NCBI GenBank assembly: GCA_016714445.1
Contig: JADJNF010000001.1
Location: 558,001 to 622,000 of the forward strand
Source of the DNA: Saprospiraceae bacterium
GTDB lineage: Bacteria; Bacteroidota; Bacteroidia; Chitinophagales; Saprospiraceae
Reading direction: 5' to 3'
Length of the DNA: 64,000 bases
Made by a program: the position numbers and the translations under genes. Every line of letters starts with the position of its first letter. The first letter of the stretch is position 1. The notes beneath the pieces are model-generated. The model saw only the letters and a list, made by a program, of their open reading frames with translations, ran no database searches and had not been told where the DNA came from. Of the stretch, positions 19,301 to 27,793 are shown in pieces.

Positions 19301-19459
19301 ACAAATAAAATTGATTCGCTTACAAAAGGTACCGCCGCAGATTCATTAAAGCAGAAAGCCAAAGATATATTAGATAAAAAAACCAAAGATGAAGTAGATA
19401 AAATAAAAGATAAACTTAAAGATTTTGATCCGTTCAAAAAGAAAGGAAAAGGTGGATAG
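16337..19459 (+). CDS. AsmA-like large envelope protein
   Basis: This protein of about 1040 residues has one N-terminal membrane helix (LLYFSFAVLGLVIAGFMLPYL), then a long beta-rich periplasmic region with the spacing of AsmA/YhdP/TamB-type proteins, e.g. the early SFFKSFPDVRITIDSLSVMG. The last 150 residues are a Lys/Asp/Glu-rich coiled coil ending in KKKGKGG. AsmA-like proteins bridge inner and outer membranes and are implicated in phospholipid transport or outer-membrane assembly. Three candidate starts exist (16313 TTG-like frame, 16337 ATG, 16358 ATG). The 16358 start places the basic MPKILKKG just before the helix and is also plausible. The gene ends in TAG. Confidence 0.75.
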   Translation: MNNTFSIMPKILKKGLLYFSFAVLGLVIAGFMLPYLYKDKIITFIKEKTNQNLHAEVDFSDANISFFKSFPDVRITIDSLSVMGIDTFDGITLYKSLSTSLDINIPSLLGKEKIPKINSIILDHPEINVVVLDSIHSNYLISKSTEQSSYQLTLEYYRIDQGKITYQDNQQNLFLILEGVNHEGDGDFTQDIFDLRTKTSISKLNVKYGGTQYLTDSKADLQADININFPENKYTLKDNVLKLNELDLTGEGFVQLNGDDINTDASFKTESEEFKSLLSIIPNAYTKDFEKVKTSGKASFAGTIKGTYNGLKNMFPAFDIKILVENGYVKYPSFQQELSNIFADINIKASRTDYKDMSANIPSFSLKVGSDPITGKLVANNLTGDQKVEGNLKGKINLKNLAAAFPIENLDELTGILLCDLEFKAKMSDVNAENYAAIGFKGFAQANDVTYKSKGMPSVNIGKASAKATPSEISMVADNVSLGKSDLNLSGSVKNPLALFSTEKSISIYLNAKSNLFDMNEWMPTNDDKSLKNNEEQAKVTVPNDLIKNTNLFLNLDAKKIKIHEYTIENMKMDGAIAANAIDIRNFSSSLDGSEFKLKGTVVNAYNYFVNNGILDGELDFSSSKFNANPFINNEAPAKSSEPLSVIAVPERVRITIKTDVKELLYTNLILKDFKGNLEIKDQQVAIKNMETNSLGGKISLEGLYNTEDLKHPDFSIKLDLSKIKFAEAISKIDLLKKAAPIAAYIEGFFNTTLVMRGKLGDQMTPDLSSLDMSGFIETLSGSIKGYNPMAVLSEKLGLNALKEIDLQNTKNWFEIVKGFVELKEYKKNIKGVDMSISGKHGFGQNMDYNIELVIPREMMKKNKITAIGESGLTMLEKEASKLGININQGPNIFLDVHMTGNFKNPIFKIIPKTGKGENVGDAIESKVEDIAKTLKDTLNKEIKKREAELKDTITKRANEELEKIKSKAEEAADRALDSIKAKAKDVITNKIDSLTKGTAADSLKQKAKDILDKKTKDEVDKIKDKLKDFDPFKKKGKGG

Positions 19460-19547
19460 AAGACTTTTGAAACAAAATTGACAAATAAAAGTATTAAAAG
19501 TTTGTTGTTTGGCTCAAATTCAATAATTTTGGTAAAAATTTTAAAGC

Positions 19548-19904
19548 ATGAAGCATTTATTTATGGTATTTTTTTTATTTTTCATTGGTTTTACGATGAA
19601 TGGTCAGAAAAATATTACGTTTATAAACCAACAGGTTGAAAATCTTGAAATTCAACTTGTAAAAAAAGGAGAACACCTCAAGCTCACTACCCTTCAACTC
19701 GAAGAACTTTCTAAAATATTTAATGAAAAGTTCGAAAGAGTACAAACTGTACTTGCTAAATATTCAGTAAAATCGGAAGTTTCGAAAGAAATGACTAAAA
19801 TCGAAGATGAATTTACACCGAAAGTTGAATCCATACTTACATTTAATCAACGACTTGCACTCCATAATGAAAGAAAAAAGCCAGTAAAGTCTTCTTTGGA
19901 GTGA
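19548..19904 (+). CDS. Small secreted protein of unknown function
   Basis: This 118-residue protein has a clear Sec signal peptide (MKHLFMVFFLFFIGFTMNGQ), followed by an amphipathic, charged helical body (ENLEIQLVKKGEHLKLTTLQLEELSKIF...). That composition recalls small Bacteroidota periplasmic proteins of the Spy-like/DUF type, but no family is recognised with confidence. It follows the AsmA-like gene after 88 bases and may be transcribed with it. Confidence 0.6.
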   Translation: MKHLFMVFFLFFIGFTMNGQKNITFINQQVENLEIQLVKKGEHLKLTTLQLEELSKIFNEKFERVQTVLAKYSVKSEVSKEMTKIEDEFTPKVESILTFNQRLALHNERKKPVKSSLE

Positions 19905-20103
19905 TTATTTAGCATACATTATCAAGAATTAATTTTGCCATATACATGGACATTGTTATTTACTTTACCTAAGTAATGCTATGGTCATCATTGACATAAT
20001 GTATAATACCAACGATTATTTTCTTTATGCAAAATCATGTATTCATGGTAAAAAGGATAAATGTCCTGTTAATAAATCAATTTTAAAGAGATCCGCAATC
20101 CAG

Positions 20104-20185
20104 CCTGACAACTATGTAGTAGGCTGGAAGGTCAAACAAATTCAGCAACCCCGACTGACCACTATGCAGTAGGCGGGCAGGTTAG
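20104..20185 (+). repeat. Diverged tandem duplication in the gap before the ABC exporter
   Basis: Two imperfect copies of a roughly 28-base unit (20104-20132 and about 20154-20182; both contain ACTATG.AGTAGGC.GG) lie in the 304-base gap 19905-20208. An open frame at 19981-20172 spans them but has no ribosome site or family look, and is not called a gene. Confidence 0.5.
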
Positions 20186-20208
20186 CAAAGTTAAAACAGA
20201 TGAAATAA

Positions 20209-21984
20209 TTGAAACAGTTATTTACCTTAAACAGATATTTTTTGCAATATAAATGGCATTTATTGCTGGGAATTATCTTTGTTACAGGTTCCAACTATTT
20301 TGGTATACTTATACCCCAGAAAATCAGAGATGCGCTGGACTTAGTGCAAAATAAAATACTGCAATACAAAGAATTACCTTCAAATGTTCAATCTGATTTT
20401 TACGATGAGCTTGGTAAAAATTTATTCATTTTTGGTCTGATTGTCACTGGGTATGTCATAATAAAAGGACTATTGATGTATTTTATGCGGCAAACTATCA
20501 TTGTTATGTCCAGGCTCATTGAATATGATATGCGGAAAGAAATATATGCCCATCTTCAAACGCTTGATCAGGTATTTTACAGAAAAAATCAAACGGGTGA
20601 CATCATGGCCCGGATATCAGAAGATGTATCAAAAGTCAGAAACTATTTAGGACCGGGTATCTTGTATGGAATAAATCTGATTTCACTTTTTGCAATGACA
20701 ATATACGCCATGTTTAAAGTGGATGTTTTACTTTCAGTTTGCGCATTGCTCCCACTTCCAATATTATCAATTTCGATTTACTACGTAAGTAAACTGATTA
20801 ATGAAAAGAGTACATTGATTCAGCAACAATTATCTGTATTGAATAGTACTGCCCAAGAAACTTATTCAGGCATAAGAGTGGTGAAATCATATGTAAAAGA
20901 AGAGCAATTTGTGAATTTTTTTGAAGCTCAAAGCGAAGAATTTAAAAAAAGATCTTTAAGTCTGGCAAGAGTAGAGTCCTATTTCCAACCATTAATGATA
21001 CTTTTGATAGCCATGAGTACCCTGATTGTGGTAATAGTAGGTGGTTATCAAGTATATGAAGGTAGGCTCACAGCGGGCAACATTGCTGAATTTATATTAT
21101 ATGTAAATATGCTGACCTGGCCTGTCACATCAATAGGCTGGATCGCATCTGTGGTGCAGGAAGCAGAAGCTTCTCAGACCAGAATCAATGATTTATTACA
21201 CCAAAAGTCAGAAATCCTGAATCTGAACCATGATCAGTACAACCTGGATGGGGAGATAGAATTCAAAAATGTTACATTCGTTTATCCCACTACCGGGATC
21301 AAAGCCCTTGAAAATGTAAGCTTTAAAATTAATAAAGGTCAGAGACTTGCCATTATGGGCCGTACTGCTTCAGGAAAAACCACCATAGCTGAGTTACTGA
21401 TGCGTATGTTTGATGTTACTGAGGGTCAAATTCTGGTAGATGGCAAAAACATAAAAGAGCATAACCTTGAGATGATACGAAGTAAAATTGGTTATGTGCC
21501 GCAGGATGTGTTTTTATTTTCTGATACTATATCCGCCAATATTTCTTTCGGAATAACAGATTATGATAAAAAGGATATTGAAAAATATGCCACCTATGCA
21601 TCAGTCTATGATGATATCGTAAAACTACCAAATGGTTTTGAAACTTTGGTAGGCGAAAGAGGCGTAACCCTATCAGGTGGACAAAAACAAAGGATTTCGA
21701 TTGCAAGAGCATTTATGAAAAATCCGGACATTGTGCTATTGGATGATGCATTATCGGCAGTAGACACAACTACTGAGCAAAATATTCTTTCTTATTTTCA
21801 AAAAGCATTGTCCGATAAAACATCTATCATTATTTCGCACCGGGCAAATAATCTTCTAAATTATGATAAAATATTAGTTTTAGAAAACGGACAGATTGTC
21901 GAAGAAGGTACCCATGACGATTTAATATCAACTAATGGATTTTATAACTCCGTGTACCAGCAACAAATGATGCAGATAATGTAA
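20209..21984 (+). CDS. ABC exporter, fused membrane and ATPase domains (MdlA-like)
   Basis: This 591-residue half transporter has an N-terminal six-helix exporter domain (about 1-310) and a C-terminal nucleotide-binding domain with Walker A GRTASGKTT, signature LSGGQKQR, Walker B IVLLDDALSAVD and H-loop ISHRANN. The residue after Walker B is Asp, not the catalytic Glu, as in the degenerate site of heterodimeric exporters such as MdlAB/TM287-288. No partner gene is adjacent, so it may pair with a distant subunit or act as a weak homodimer. The substrate is unknown; lipids, drugs or peptides are usual. The start is TTG at 20209, leading into MKQLFTLNRYF; no better ATG is in frame. Confidence 0.85.
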   Translation: MKQLFTLNRYFLQYKWHLLLGIIFVTGSNYFGILIPQKIRDALDLVQNKILQYKELPSNVQSDFYDELGKNLFIFGLIVTGYVIIKGLLMYFMRQTIIVMSRLIEYDMRKEIYAHLQTLDQVFYRKNQTGDIMARISEDVSKVRNYLGPGILYGINLISLFAMTIYAMFKVDVLLSVCALLPLPILSISIYYVSKLINEKSTLIQQQLSVLNSTAQETYSGIRVVKSYVKEEQFVNFFEAQSEEFKKRSLSLARVESYFQPLMILLIAMSTLIVVIVGGYQVYEGRLTAGNIAEFILYVNMLTWPVTSIGWIASVVQEAEASQTRINDLLHQKSEILNLNHDQYNLDGEIEFKNVTFVYPTTGIKALENVSFKINKGQRLAIMGRTASGKTTIAELLMRMFDVTEGQILVDGKNIKEHNLEMIRSKIGYVPQDVFLFSDTISANISFGITDYDKKDIEKYATYASVYDDIVKLPNGFETLVGERGVTLSGGQKQRISIARAFMKNPDIVLLDDALSAVDTTTEQNILSYFQKALSDKTSIIISHRANNLLNYDKILVLENGQIVEEGTHDDLISTNGFYNSVYQQQMMQIM

Positions 21985-22001
21985 TTTTTACAATAAAATA
22001 T

Positions 22002-22031
22002 TTTGATGATTCAAAACTTTATTTATATTTG
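22002..22031 (+). promoter_or_regulatory. Bacteroidota-type promoter of the PUR-domain gene
   Basis: TTTG (22002-22005) is followed after 18 bases by TATATTTG (22024-22031), matching the -33 TTTG and -7 TAnnTTTG elements. The expected start site is near 22037, about 24 bases before the GTG codon. Confidence 0.55.
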
Positions 22032-22060
22032 TACTATTATTTCTCTAAAAACAGAAAATC

Positions 22061-22417
22061 GTGGAACAAGACGACCGAGGTAAATTTGATAGTGTTTATA
22101 CCGCTAAGGTAAAAGCAGGAAAACGCAGAACCTATTTTTTTGATGTTAGAAGGACAAAAGGAGATGATTATTATGTCACTTTGACTGAAAGCACCAAAAA
22201 ATTTAATTCAGATGGATATGAAAGACACAAAATTTTCTTATATAAAGAAGATTTTAATAGATTTCTTTCACAACTTCAAGAGACTATCGACCACGTTAAA
22301 AAGGATTTAATGCCGGATTTTGACTATGAACAATTTGAAAAACGTCAGGCTGAGTGGGAAGCTTCTCTGGAGGATGACGGACCTAGAGAAAAGAAAGAAG
22401 ACGACCTCGATTGGTAA
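22061..22417 (+). CDS. PUR-alpha-like nucleic-acid-binding protein (DUF3276)
   Basis: This 118-residue protein belongs to the bacterial single PUR-repeat family. The core (AKVKAGKRRTYFFDVRRTK, DDYYVTLTESTKKF, RHKIFLYKEDFNRFL) gives the four-strand plus helix PUR fold. A Glu/Asp-rich tail ends EKKEDDLDW. PUR proteins bind single-stranded DNA and RNA; the Borrelia homologue BpuR is a regulator. The start is GTG at 22061, supported by the promoter 30 bases upstream and by homologues beginning close to this point. No upstream in-frame ATG exists. Confidence 0.88.
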   Translation: MEQDDRGKFDSVYTAKVKAGKRRTYFFDVRRTKGDDYYVTLTESTKKFNSDGYERHKIFLYKEDFNRFLSQLQETIDHVKKDLMPDFDYEQFEKRQAEWEASLEDDGPREKKEDDLDW

Positions 22418-22512
22418 TTGATCGCATTCAGTCAATAGTTGATTCTAGGTTTTCAACTTTGTTCTCCAATATTTACAATATGGATATTCAATCTATTAAG
22501 ATTTTAGATTAA

Positions 22513-23205
22513 GTGAAAATTCTGTTTGTTTCAGCCACTGCTACAGAAATACTCCCTTTAATGGGCTTTTTGGACAAATCAGCAATAAAAAAAGATGAAA
22601 ATTTCTATTCTTTTCATCAAAATGACATCTACATACTAATTACCGGACCTGGTTTGATGAGTATGACCTTTGCAATGACCCAATTTGGTAGTTTGAACAA
22701 AATTGATCTAGCCATTAATATAGGAATTGCTGGTACGTTTGATCCTGATTGTATGCTTGGTTCCGTATGTAATGTGTATAGAGATAAGATAGCTGATTTG
22801 GGTGCTGAGTTTCCTGATGGAAGTTTTCAGGACATTTTTGAAATGAAACTAACAGACAAAGATGAATTTCCATTCAAGGATGGTTGGGTATATTCAAACT
22901 CAAAAACGGATGTATTCCACGACTTACCGAAGGTTTCAGGAGTTACTGTAAATATGGTAAGTGGTAATTTGTCCACCATTGAAAAAATCAAGATAAAATA
23001 CAGGCCAGATATAGAGTCTATGGAAGGAGCCGGTTTTTTTTATGTTTGCAATTTATTACATATTCCTTGCCTGCAGATCAGATCAATATCAAACTACATA
23101 GAACCGCGCAATAAAGCAAACTGGAAAATCAATGATGCTGTAAAAAATCTGAATGATACGTTGATCCAATTTTTAGCAGATGATTATTTAAACGAAAATG
23201 CATGA
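22513..23205 (+). CDS. mqnB: Futalosine hydrolase
   Basis: This 230-residue nucleosidase belongs to the PNP/MTAN fold. Conserved parts are ILFVSATATEILPLMGFL at the start, the INIGIAGTF loop (about 73-81) and the ESMEGAGFF active-site helix, where Glu contacts the ribose. This pattern, and the length, fit futalosine hydrolase, which releases hypoxanthine from futalosine in the alternative menaquinone pathway. Methylthioadenosine nucleosidase is the close alternative. The start is GTG at 22513. Its 3' end overlaps the convergent DUF3810 gene by 22 bases. No other mqn gene is in the window. Confidence 0.8.
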   Translation: MKILFVSATATEILPLMGFLDKSAIKKDENFYSFHQNDIYILITGPGLMSMTFAMTQFGSLNKIDLAINIGIAGTFDPDCMLGSVCNVYRDKIADLGAEFPDGSFQDIFEMKLTDKDEFPFKDGWVYSNSKTDVFHDLPKVSGVTVNMVSGNLSTIEKIKIKYRPDIESMEGAGFFYVCNLLHIPCLQIRSISNYIEPRNKANWKINDAVKNLNDTLIQFLADDYLNENA

Positions 23206-24287
23206 CTCGTTTCTTTCCACTTCAGCACTTGTATGATGATCTCATTATAACTCTGCAGCCCTTGTTTTACGCCATGTGATTTAAGATATGAATCATATAC
23301 TATATCTCTGAATTCGGGTAAAATATCAGGAAATCTGTTCATATCTCTACGGATTGCTGTCAAATCTGCCAGAACTCCCGGGTCGATGTTGATAAATAAT
23401 TCTTTAGCTGATGAAGGATATATTGCCTTAATGTCATAGTACAAATACCTCCAGTAAGATATAAGCCCCGAATATCTGATAAAGTGATCTTTTGACTTCA
23501 TACAAGTCAATAAACCAATAAAATTACAGACTCCTTCATCCGTATAACCGTACCCATGCGCCATTTCATGTGCCATAGTGAAAGGCCATTGAATGGGATT
23601 CATGCCTGGATCTATATGCCCTTCACATACAAACGGAATATAAACACCCGCCGTGGAAATTCTAAGTAATAATCCTTCAGGGTAAAGCGCTCGGATACGG
23701 ACTCGCCCGGATACAACATCTCCCCAATTGCTCAGTAATTCTGTTTGTACTTGTCTGATTTCATTTTCCAGGGAAGACCATTCTATTTTTTGATGTAGTT
23801 CTGCAGAGTCTTGTGAGAGAATTTTTCTTTCATGGATCATAATATCAGTAATAAGCTTAAACTCAGACATCAACTGTATTGAATCAACAGTGATTGATGG
23901 TAAATTGAGCTTTTTTTCAATGTCAGGCCCATAATAATTGAATGCCCACAGAAAATAAAAAGCACTGATCACCCAACCAATAAAGTTAAGAAATTTAAAA
24001 ACAAAAGATGGCAGGAAATTTCCTTTAAAAATTGTATGTCTTCGGCTAATTAAATTTTTAATGCCTTTTGCAGAAAAAAAGACCACCAAAAAGAAAAAAA
24101 TGTAAAAAACAGGAAAAGGCAACAGCCCTAACGTGTAATCATAGAATATTCTTACTAACCTAAAAATAAAATGATGGTACACATAATATATTTGCGCGCT
24201 GTAACCCATATTCGCAAAACAATGCATAAGGATGGTAACCAACCCCGCAATAATGCCAATATTTTTGATCTTAAAATTAAATTTCAT
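23184..24287 (-). CDS. DUF3810 membrane protein with HExxH motif
   Basis: This 367-residue protein has three membrane segments in the first 130 residues (GIIAGLVTILMHCF, LPFPVFYIFFFLVVFFS, FLNFIGWVISAFYFLWAF), then a soluble domain containing HEMAHGYGYTDEGVCNF. This gives HExxH, the zinc-peptidase helix, followed by a downstream Glu (DEGVCNF) that could be the third ligand. This matches the DUF3810 family of Bacteroidota, which resembles peptidases but has no known substrate. The soluble domain probably faces the periplasm. A TAATTTTG box is at 24332-24339. Confidence 0.8.
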   Translation of the reverse strand: MKFNFKIKNIGIIAGLVTILMHCFANMGYSAQIYYVYHHFIFRLVRIFYDYTLGLLPFPVFYIFFFLVVFFSAKGIKNLISRRHTIFKGNFLPSFVFKFLNFIGWVISAFYFLWAFNYYGPDIEKKLNLPSITVDSIQLMSEFKLITDIMIHERKILSQDSAELHQKIEWSSLENEIRQVQTELLSNWGDVVSGRVRIRALYPEGLLLRISTAGVYIPFVCEGHIDPGMNPIQWPFTMAHEMAHGYGYTDEGVCNFIGLLTCMKSKDHFIRYSGLISYWRYLYYDIKAIYPSSAKELFINIDPGVLADLTAIRRDMNRFPDILPEFRDIVYDSYLKSHGVKQGLQSYNEIIIQVLKWKETSHAFSFK

Positions 24288-24506
24288 AATAAATCAGACC
24301 ATTCATTCATTTAAGCACTTAACGTAAATTACAAAATTAAATTTTATTTTCATCAGATAAATATAAATAAATTTGGACAACTCTGGTTTGCTCGTCATAT
24401 GTTAACTTTTTTTTCTCGATCATAAAAAGAATCTATAGCTTCATAGAAGAAAATATAATAATAATAAATAACTTTACAAACAGTTTCATTTGGCCAAAAT
24501 TAAATT

Positions 24507-25385
24507 ATGAATAGAAGAAATGTTTTAAAACAAAGTGCGCTGTCTGTTGCGGCATTAGCAGCAGGTGGAAATATATTCAATAGTTTGCCTTCTAATGAAG
24601 AAAGCAAGAGTTTAAAAAATAATATTAATCATTCAGTATGCCAATGGACATATAATCACATCTCTCTTGAAGCACTTTGTTTGCTGGTAAAAAATATAGG
24701 GTTTTCAGCCATTGATTTGATAGGTCCAAAAGATTGGCCGGTGCTAAAAAAATATGGTATCGATTCATCTATGTGCAACGGAGCAGAAATAGGCTTGACC
24801 AAAGGTTGGAATGATACACAATATCATGGTCAGCTGATTAAAAACTATACGGACCACATCGACCTGGTAGCTGCTGCAGGATACAAAAATCTGATTTGTT
24901 TTAGTGGCAACAGAGAAGGAAAAGATGATGAGACAGGTATGAATACGTGTGTCACCGGCCTAAAAAAAATTATGGGTCATGCTGAAAAGAAAGGAGTCAT
25001 CATCCAAATGGAATTGTTTAACAGCAAAGTTGACCATAAAGATTATATGTGTGATAAGAGTGCATGGGGTGTAGAACTATGCAAAAAACTGGATTCTCCC
25101 AATTTTAAATTATTGTATGACATATACCATATGCAAATAAATGAAGGAGACATTATCAGGACTATACAGCGTGACCATGTGTATTTTGGTCATTATCATA
25201 CTGCCGGTGTACCTGGAAGACACGAGATTGATGAAAGCCAGGAATTGTATTATCCGGCCATCATGAAAGCAATAGTAGCCACTGGTTATAAAGGATATGT
25301 AGCACAAGAATTTATAACTACCGCAAAAGGTGACAAACAGAAAGAGAAAGCATTACAGAAAGCAATTAAAATTTGTGATGTTTAA
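24507..25385 (+). CDS. Tat-exported TIM-barrel isomerase (hydroxypyruvate isomerase-like)
   Basis: This 292-residue protein has a twin-arginine signal (MNRRNVLKQSALSVAALAAGG), so it is exported folded. The mature part is an AP-endonuclease-2-type TIM barrel. QMELFNSKVDH, LLYDIYHMQINEGD, HYHTAGVPGRHEID and GYVAQEF give the usual Glu/Asp/His metal ligands of hydroxypyruvate isomerase and sugar-phosphate isomerases. In the periplasm phosphorylated substrates are unlikely, so a free sugar or keto-sugar is more probable. It is the first gene of a four-gene run; the GMC oxidoreductase starts 29 bases downstream. Confidence 0.82.
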   Translation: MNRRNVLKQSALSVAALAAGGNIFNSLPSNEESKSLKNNINHSVCQWTYNHISLEALCLLVKNIGFSAIDLIGPKDWPVLKKYGIDSSMCNGAEIGLTKGWNDTQYHGQLIKNYTDHIDLVAAAGYKNLICFSGNREGKDDETGMNTCVTGLKKIMGHAEKKGVIIQMELFNSKVDHKDYMCDKSAWGVELCKKLDSPNFKLLYDIYHMQINEGDIIRTIQRDHVYFGHYHTAGVPGRHEIDESQELYYPAIMKAIVATGYKGYVAQEFITTAKGDKQKEKALQKAIKICDV

Positions 25386-25414
25386 TAATTATTAATAAAA
25401 AAATCATTTAAAGC

Positions 25415-27121
25415 ATGTATTTCAATTCAGAAGGAACAAATGAGGTAAGTTATGATGCCATTGTCATAGGATCTGGCATTAGTGGTGGATGGGCTGCAAA
25501 AGAATTATCTGAAAAAGGACTAAAAACACTTGTACTCGAGCGGGGTCGAATGGTTAGGCATGGAGAATATCCTACGGCCAATATGGAAGACTGGGAACTT
25601 CCAAACAGAAACCGGATGACGCCGGAGCAAATGAAAGAATACAAGATTCAGGAGCGTACCGGATATACGATGTCACCGGCATATCAGCATTGGTGGCCGA
25701 AAGACACTGAAAATCCATATACAGAGACAAAACCTTTTGACTGGATTCGTGCATATCATGTAGGTGGAAGATCTTTACTTTGGGGAAGACAGTCCTACAG
25801 ACTCGGAGACCTGGATTTTGAAGCAAATGCAAAAGACGGCATTGCTGTAGACTGGCCGGTAAGATACAAGGAAATTGCTCCCTGGTATGATTATGTTGAA
25901 TCATTTATCGGAGTCAGTGGACAAAATGAAGGTCTGAAGCAATTGCCTGATGGTAAATTTTTGCCACCGATGGAGTATAATTGTGTAGAACTGGATGTGA
26001 AGAAAAAACTCAAAGAAAAAATGGGCCGTGACATTATCATGGGCCGCACCGCACATATCACTTCTGAAGGTGGGCACAATGGCAGAGGCACTTGTCAGAC
26101 CCGAAACCGGTGTATGCGTGGTTGTCCGTTTGGTGCATATTTTAGTAGTAACGCTTCTACCCTACCCGCTGCAGAAGCTACCGGTAATATGACCATAAGA
26201 CCTTTTTCTATTGTAACTGAAATCATACTGGATGAGTCAGGCAAAAAAGCAAAAGGTGTACGTATTGTAGATGCTGAAACCAAAGAAACCAAAGAGTACT
26301 ATGCCAAAATAATATTTATGTGTGCATCAACTTTCGGCAGCACTCAAATATTACTCAATAGCACATCAGAAAGATTTCCCGAAGGAATGGGAAATGAAAG
26401 CGGAGAATTGGGGCATAATGTAATGGATCATCATTTCAGATTGGGTGCCAGTGGCAAATCTGATGAATTTAAGGATAAATTCTATAAAGGCAGAAGACCT
26501 ACAGGTATTTATATTCCGCGTTTTCGCAATATTGATGCAGCATCAAAAATGCCGAATTTCATAAGAGGATACGGCTATCAGGGTGGCGGCAGTCGAGAAG
26601 GTTGGGGTCGATATATAGCTGAAGCTGAATATGGTAAAGGGCTCAAAGATGCATTAAGTAAAAATGGGGATTGGTCTTTTGGTATTACCGCTTTTGGTGA
26701 ATGTCTTCCATATCATGAAAATAAAATATCCCTGAATAAAGATTTGAAAGATATCTATGGGCTCCCCACACTTATCATGGATGCAGAATGGAAAACCAAT
26801 GAACTCGAAATGAGAAAGGACATGATGGCATCTGCCGCCGAAATGCTAGAAGCAGGAGGATTAAAGGATGTCCATACTTATGATAGCGGCTGTAATCCTG
26901 GCCTTGGTATACATGAAATGGGAACGGCAAGAATGGGTAAAGATCCTAAAACATCCGTACTCAATAAATGGAATCAGATACATTCAGTTCCAAATGTTTT
27001 TGTTACAGATGGTTCCTTTATGACATCCGCAGGTTGTGTAAATCCTTCATTGACCTATATGGCATTCACAGCAAGAGCAGCAAACTTTGCCGTAGAAGAG
27101 TTGAAAAAAGGAAATTTGTAA
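25415..27121 (+). CDS. GMC-family FAD-dependent sugar oxidoreductase, large subunit
   Basis: This 568-residue protein starts with the FAD Rossmann motif VIGSGISGGWAAKEL (about 17-31) and ends with the GMC C-terminal signature: HEMGTARMG holds the catalytic His, and GCVNPSLTYMAF the paired Asn/His position. The CGGR-like cysteine cluster CQTRNRCMRGCPFGAY is typical of fructose, gluconate and glucoside dehydrogenase large subunits. It has no signal peptide of its own. In such systems the large subunit is carried out by the Tat signal of the small subunit, here the next gene. Likely role: oxidation of a sugar or glycoside (2-, 3- or 5-keto product) at the periplasmic face; the substrate is not readable. 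Confidence 0.85.
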   Translation: MYFNSEGTNEVSYDAIVIGSGISGGWAAKELSEKGLKTLVLERGRMVRHGEYPTANMEDWELPNRNRMTPEQMKEYKIQERTGYTMSPAYQHWWPKDTENPYTETKPFDWIRAYHVGGRSLLWGRQSYRLGDLDFEANAKDGIAVDWPVRYKEIAPWYDYVESFIGVSGQNEGLKQLPDGKFLPPMEYNCVELDVKKKLKEKMGRDIIMGRTAHITSEGGHNGRGTCQTRNRCMRGCPFGAYFSSNASTLPAAEATGNMTIRPFSIVTEIILDESGKKAKGVRIVDAETKETKEYYAKIIFMCASTFGSTQILLNSTSERFPEGMGNESGELGHNVMDHHFRLGASGKSDEFKDKFYKGRRPTGIYIPRFRNIDAASKMPNFIRGYGYQGGGSREGWGRYIAEAEYGKGLKDALSKNGDWSFGITAFGECLPYHENKISLNKDLKDIYGLPTLIMDAEWKTNELEMRKDMMASAAEMLEAGGLKDVHTYDSGCNPGLGIHEMGTARMGKDPKTSVLNKWNQIHSVPNVFVTDGSFMTSAGCVNPSLTYMAFTARAANFAVEELKKGNL

Positions 27122-27156
27122 TTTATCATCATTGATCATCAAAATAAAAAAATAAA

Positions 27157-27732
27157 ATGGATAGAAGAGAAGCTTTAAAAGCGACTACATTATTCCTGGG
27201 TTATTCCCTCACTGCCGGAGCGACTTCTGCTTTACTAGGTGGATGCAAAGCGGAAACCTCATCTGATTGGCAGCCAAAAACATTGGATAATCAGGAAGTT
27301 GAATTACTGGCAGAAATATGTGAAACCATATTGCCAAAAACAGATACTCCCGGTGCCAAAGATGCGCTTTGTCATAGATATATAGATGAAATGCTGACCA
27401 ATTTTTATGCAAAGGATAAACAGGATTATTTCAAAGATGCCCTCAAAGTTTTTGATGATAGATCCAAATCTAAATACTCGAAAGCTTTTATTGCGCTGAA
27501 TACCAGTGAAAGGGAAGAAGTATTAAGTATTTTGGCTAAAGAAGCCAACGAGTATAAAGATGAAACAGGAGATAGACCACACATTTTCAGAGCTATTAAG
27601 GGGGCAACGATTAGTGGCTACTTTAGTAGTGAAGTAGGTGCCAAAGGTGGCTTATGTGAATTCCTGCCTGTCCCCGGTCCATATCAGGGATGCATAGACT
27701 ATGCAACCGTAGGGAAGAGCTACGTACTATAA
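27157..27732 (+). CDS. Gluconate 2-dehydrogenase subunit 3-like (Tat) protein
   Basis: This 191-residue protein has MDRREALKATTLFLGYSLTAGATSALLGGCK at the N-terminus: a twin arginine followed by a hydrophobic core and a lipobox Cys, so it may be both Tat-exported and lipidated. The mature part (LAEICETILPKTDTPGAKDA...) is the gluconate_2-dh3 family, the small subunit that escorts and stabilises GMC-type dehydrogenases. It lies 35 bases after the GMC gene, as expected for a two-subunit enzyme. No cytochrome subunit is in the cluster, so electrons must leave through an unlinked carrier. Confidence 0.82.
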   Translation: MDRREALKATTLFLGYSLTAGATSALLGGCKAETSSDWQPKTLDNQEVELLAEICETILPKTDTPGAKDALCHRYIDEMLTNFYAKDKQDYFKDALKVFDDRSKSKYSKAFIALNTSEREEVLSILAKEANEYKDETGDRPHIFRAIKGATISGYFSSEVGAKGGLCEFLPVPGPYQGCIDYATVGKSYVL

Positions 27733-27793
27733 AAAGGCGGTCTGACATTGGTTTATAAAATTGATTTATTCAAATTAAAAAATATTAATTAAG

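Noticed and set aside
19981..20172. 63-codon open frame
   Set aside because: It spans a diverged duplication, lacks a ribosome site and matches no family I recognise.
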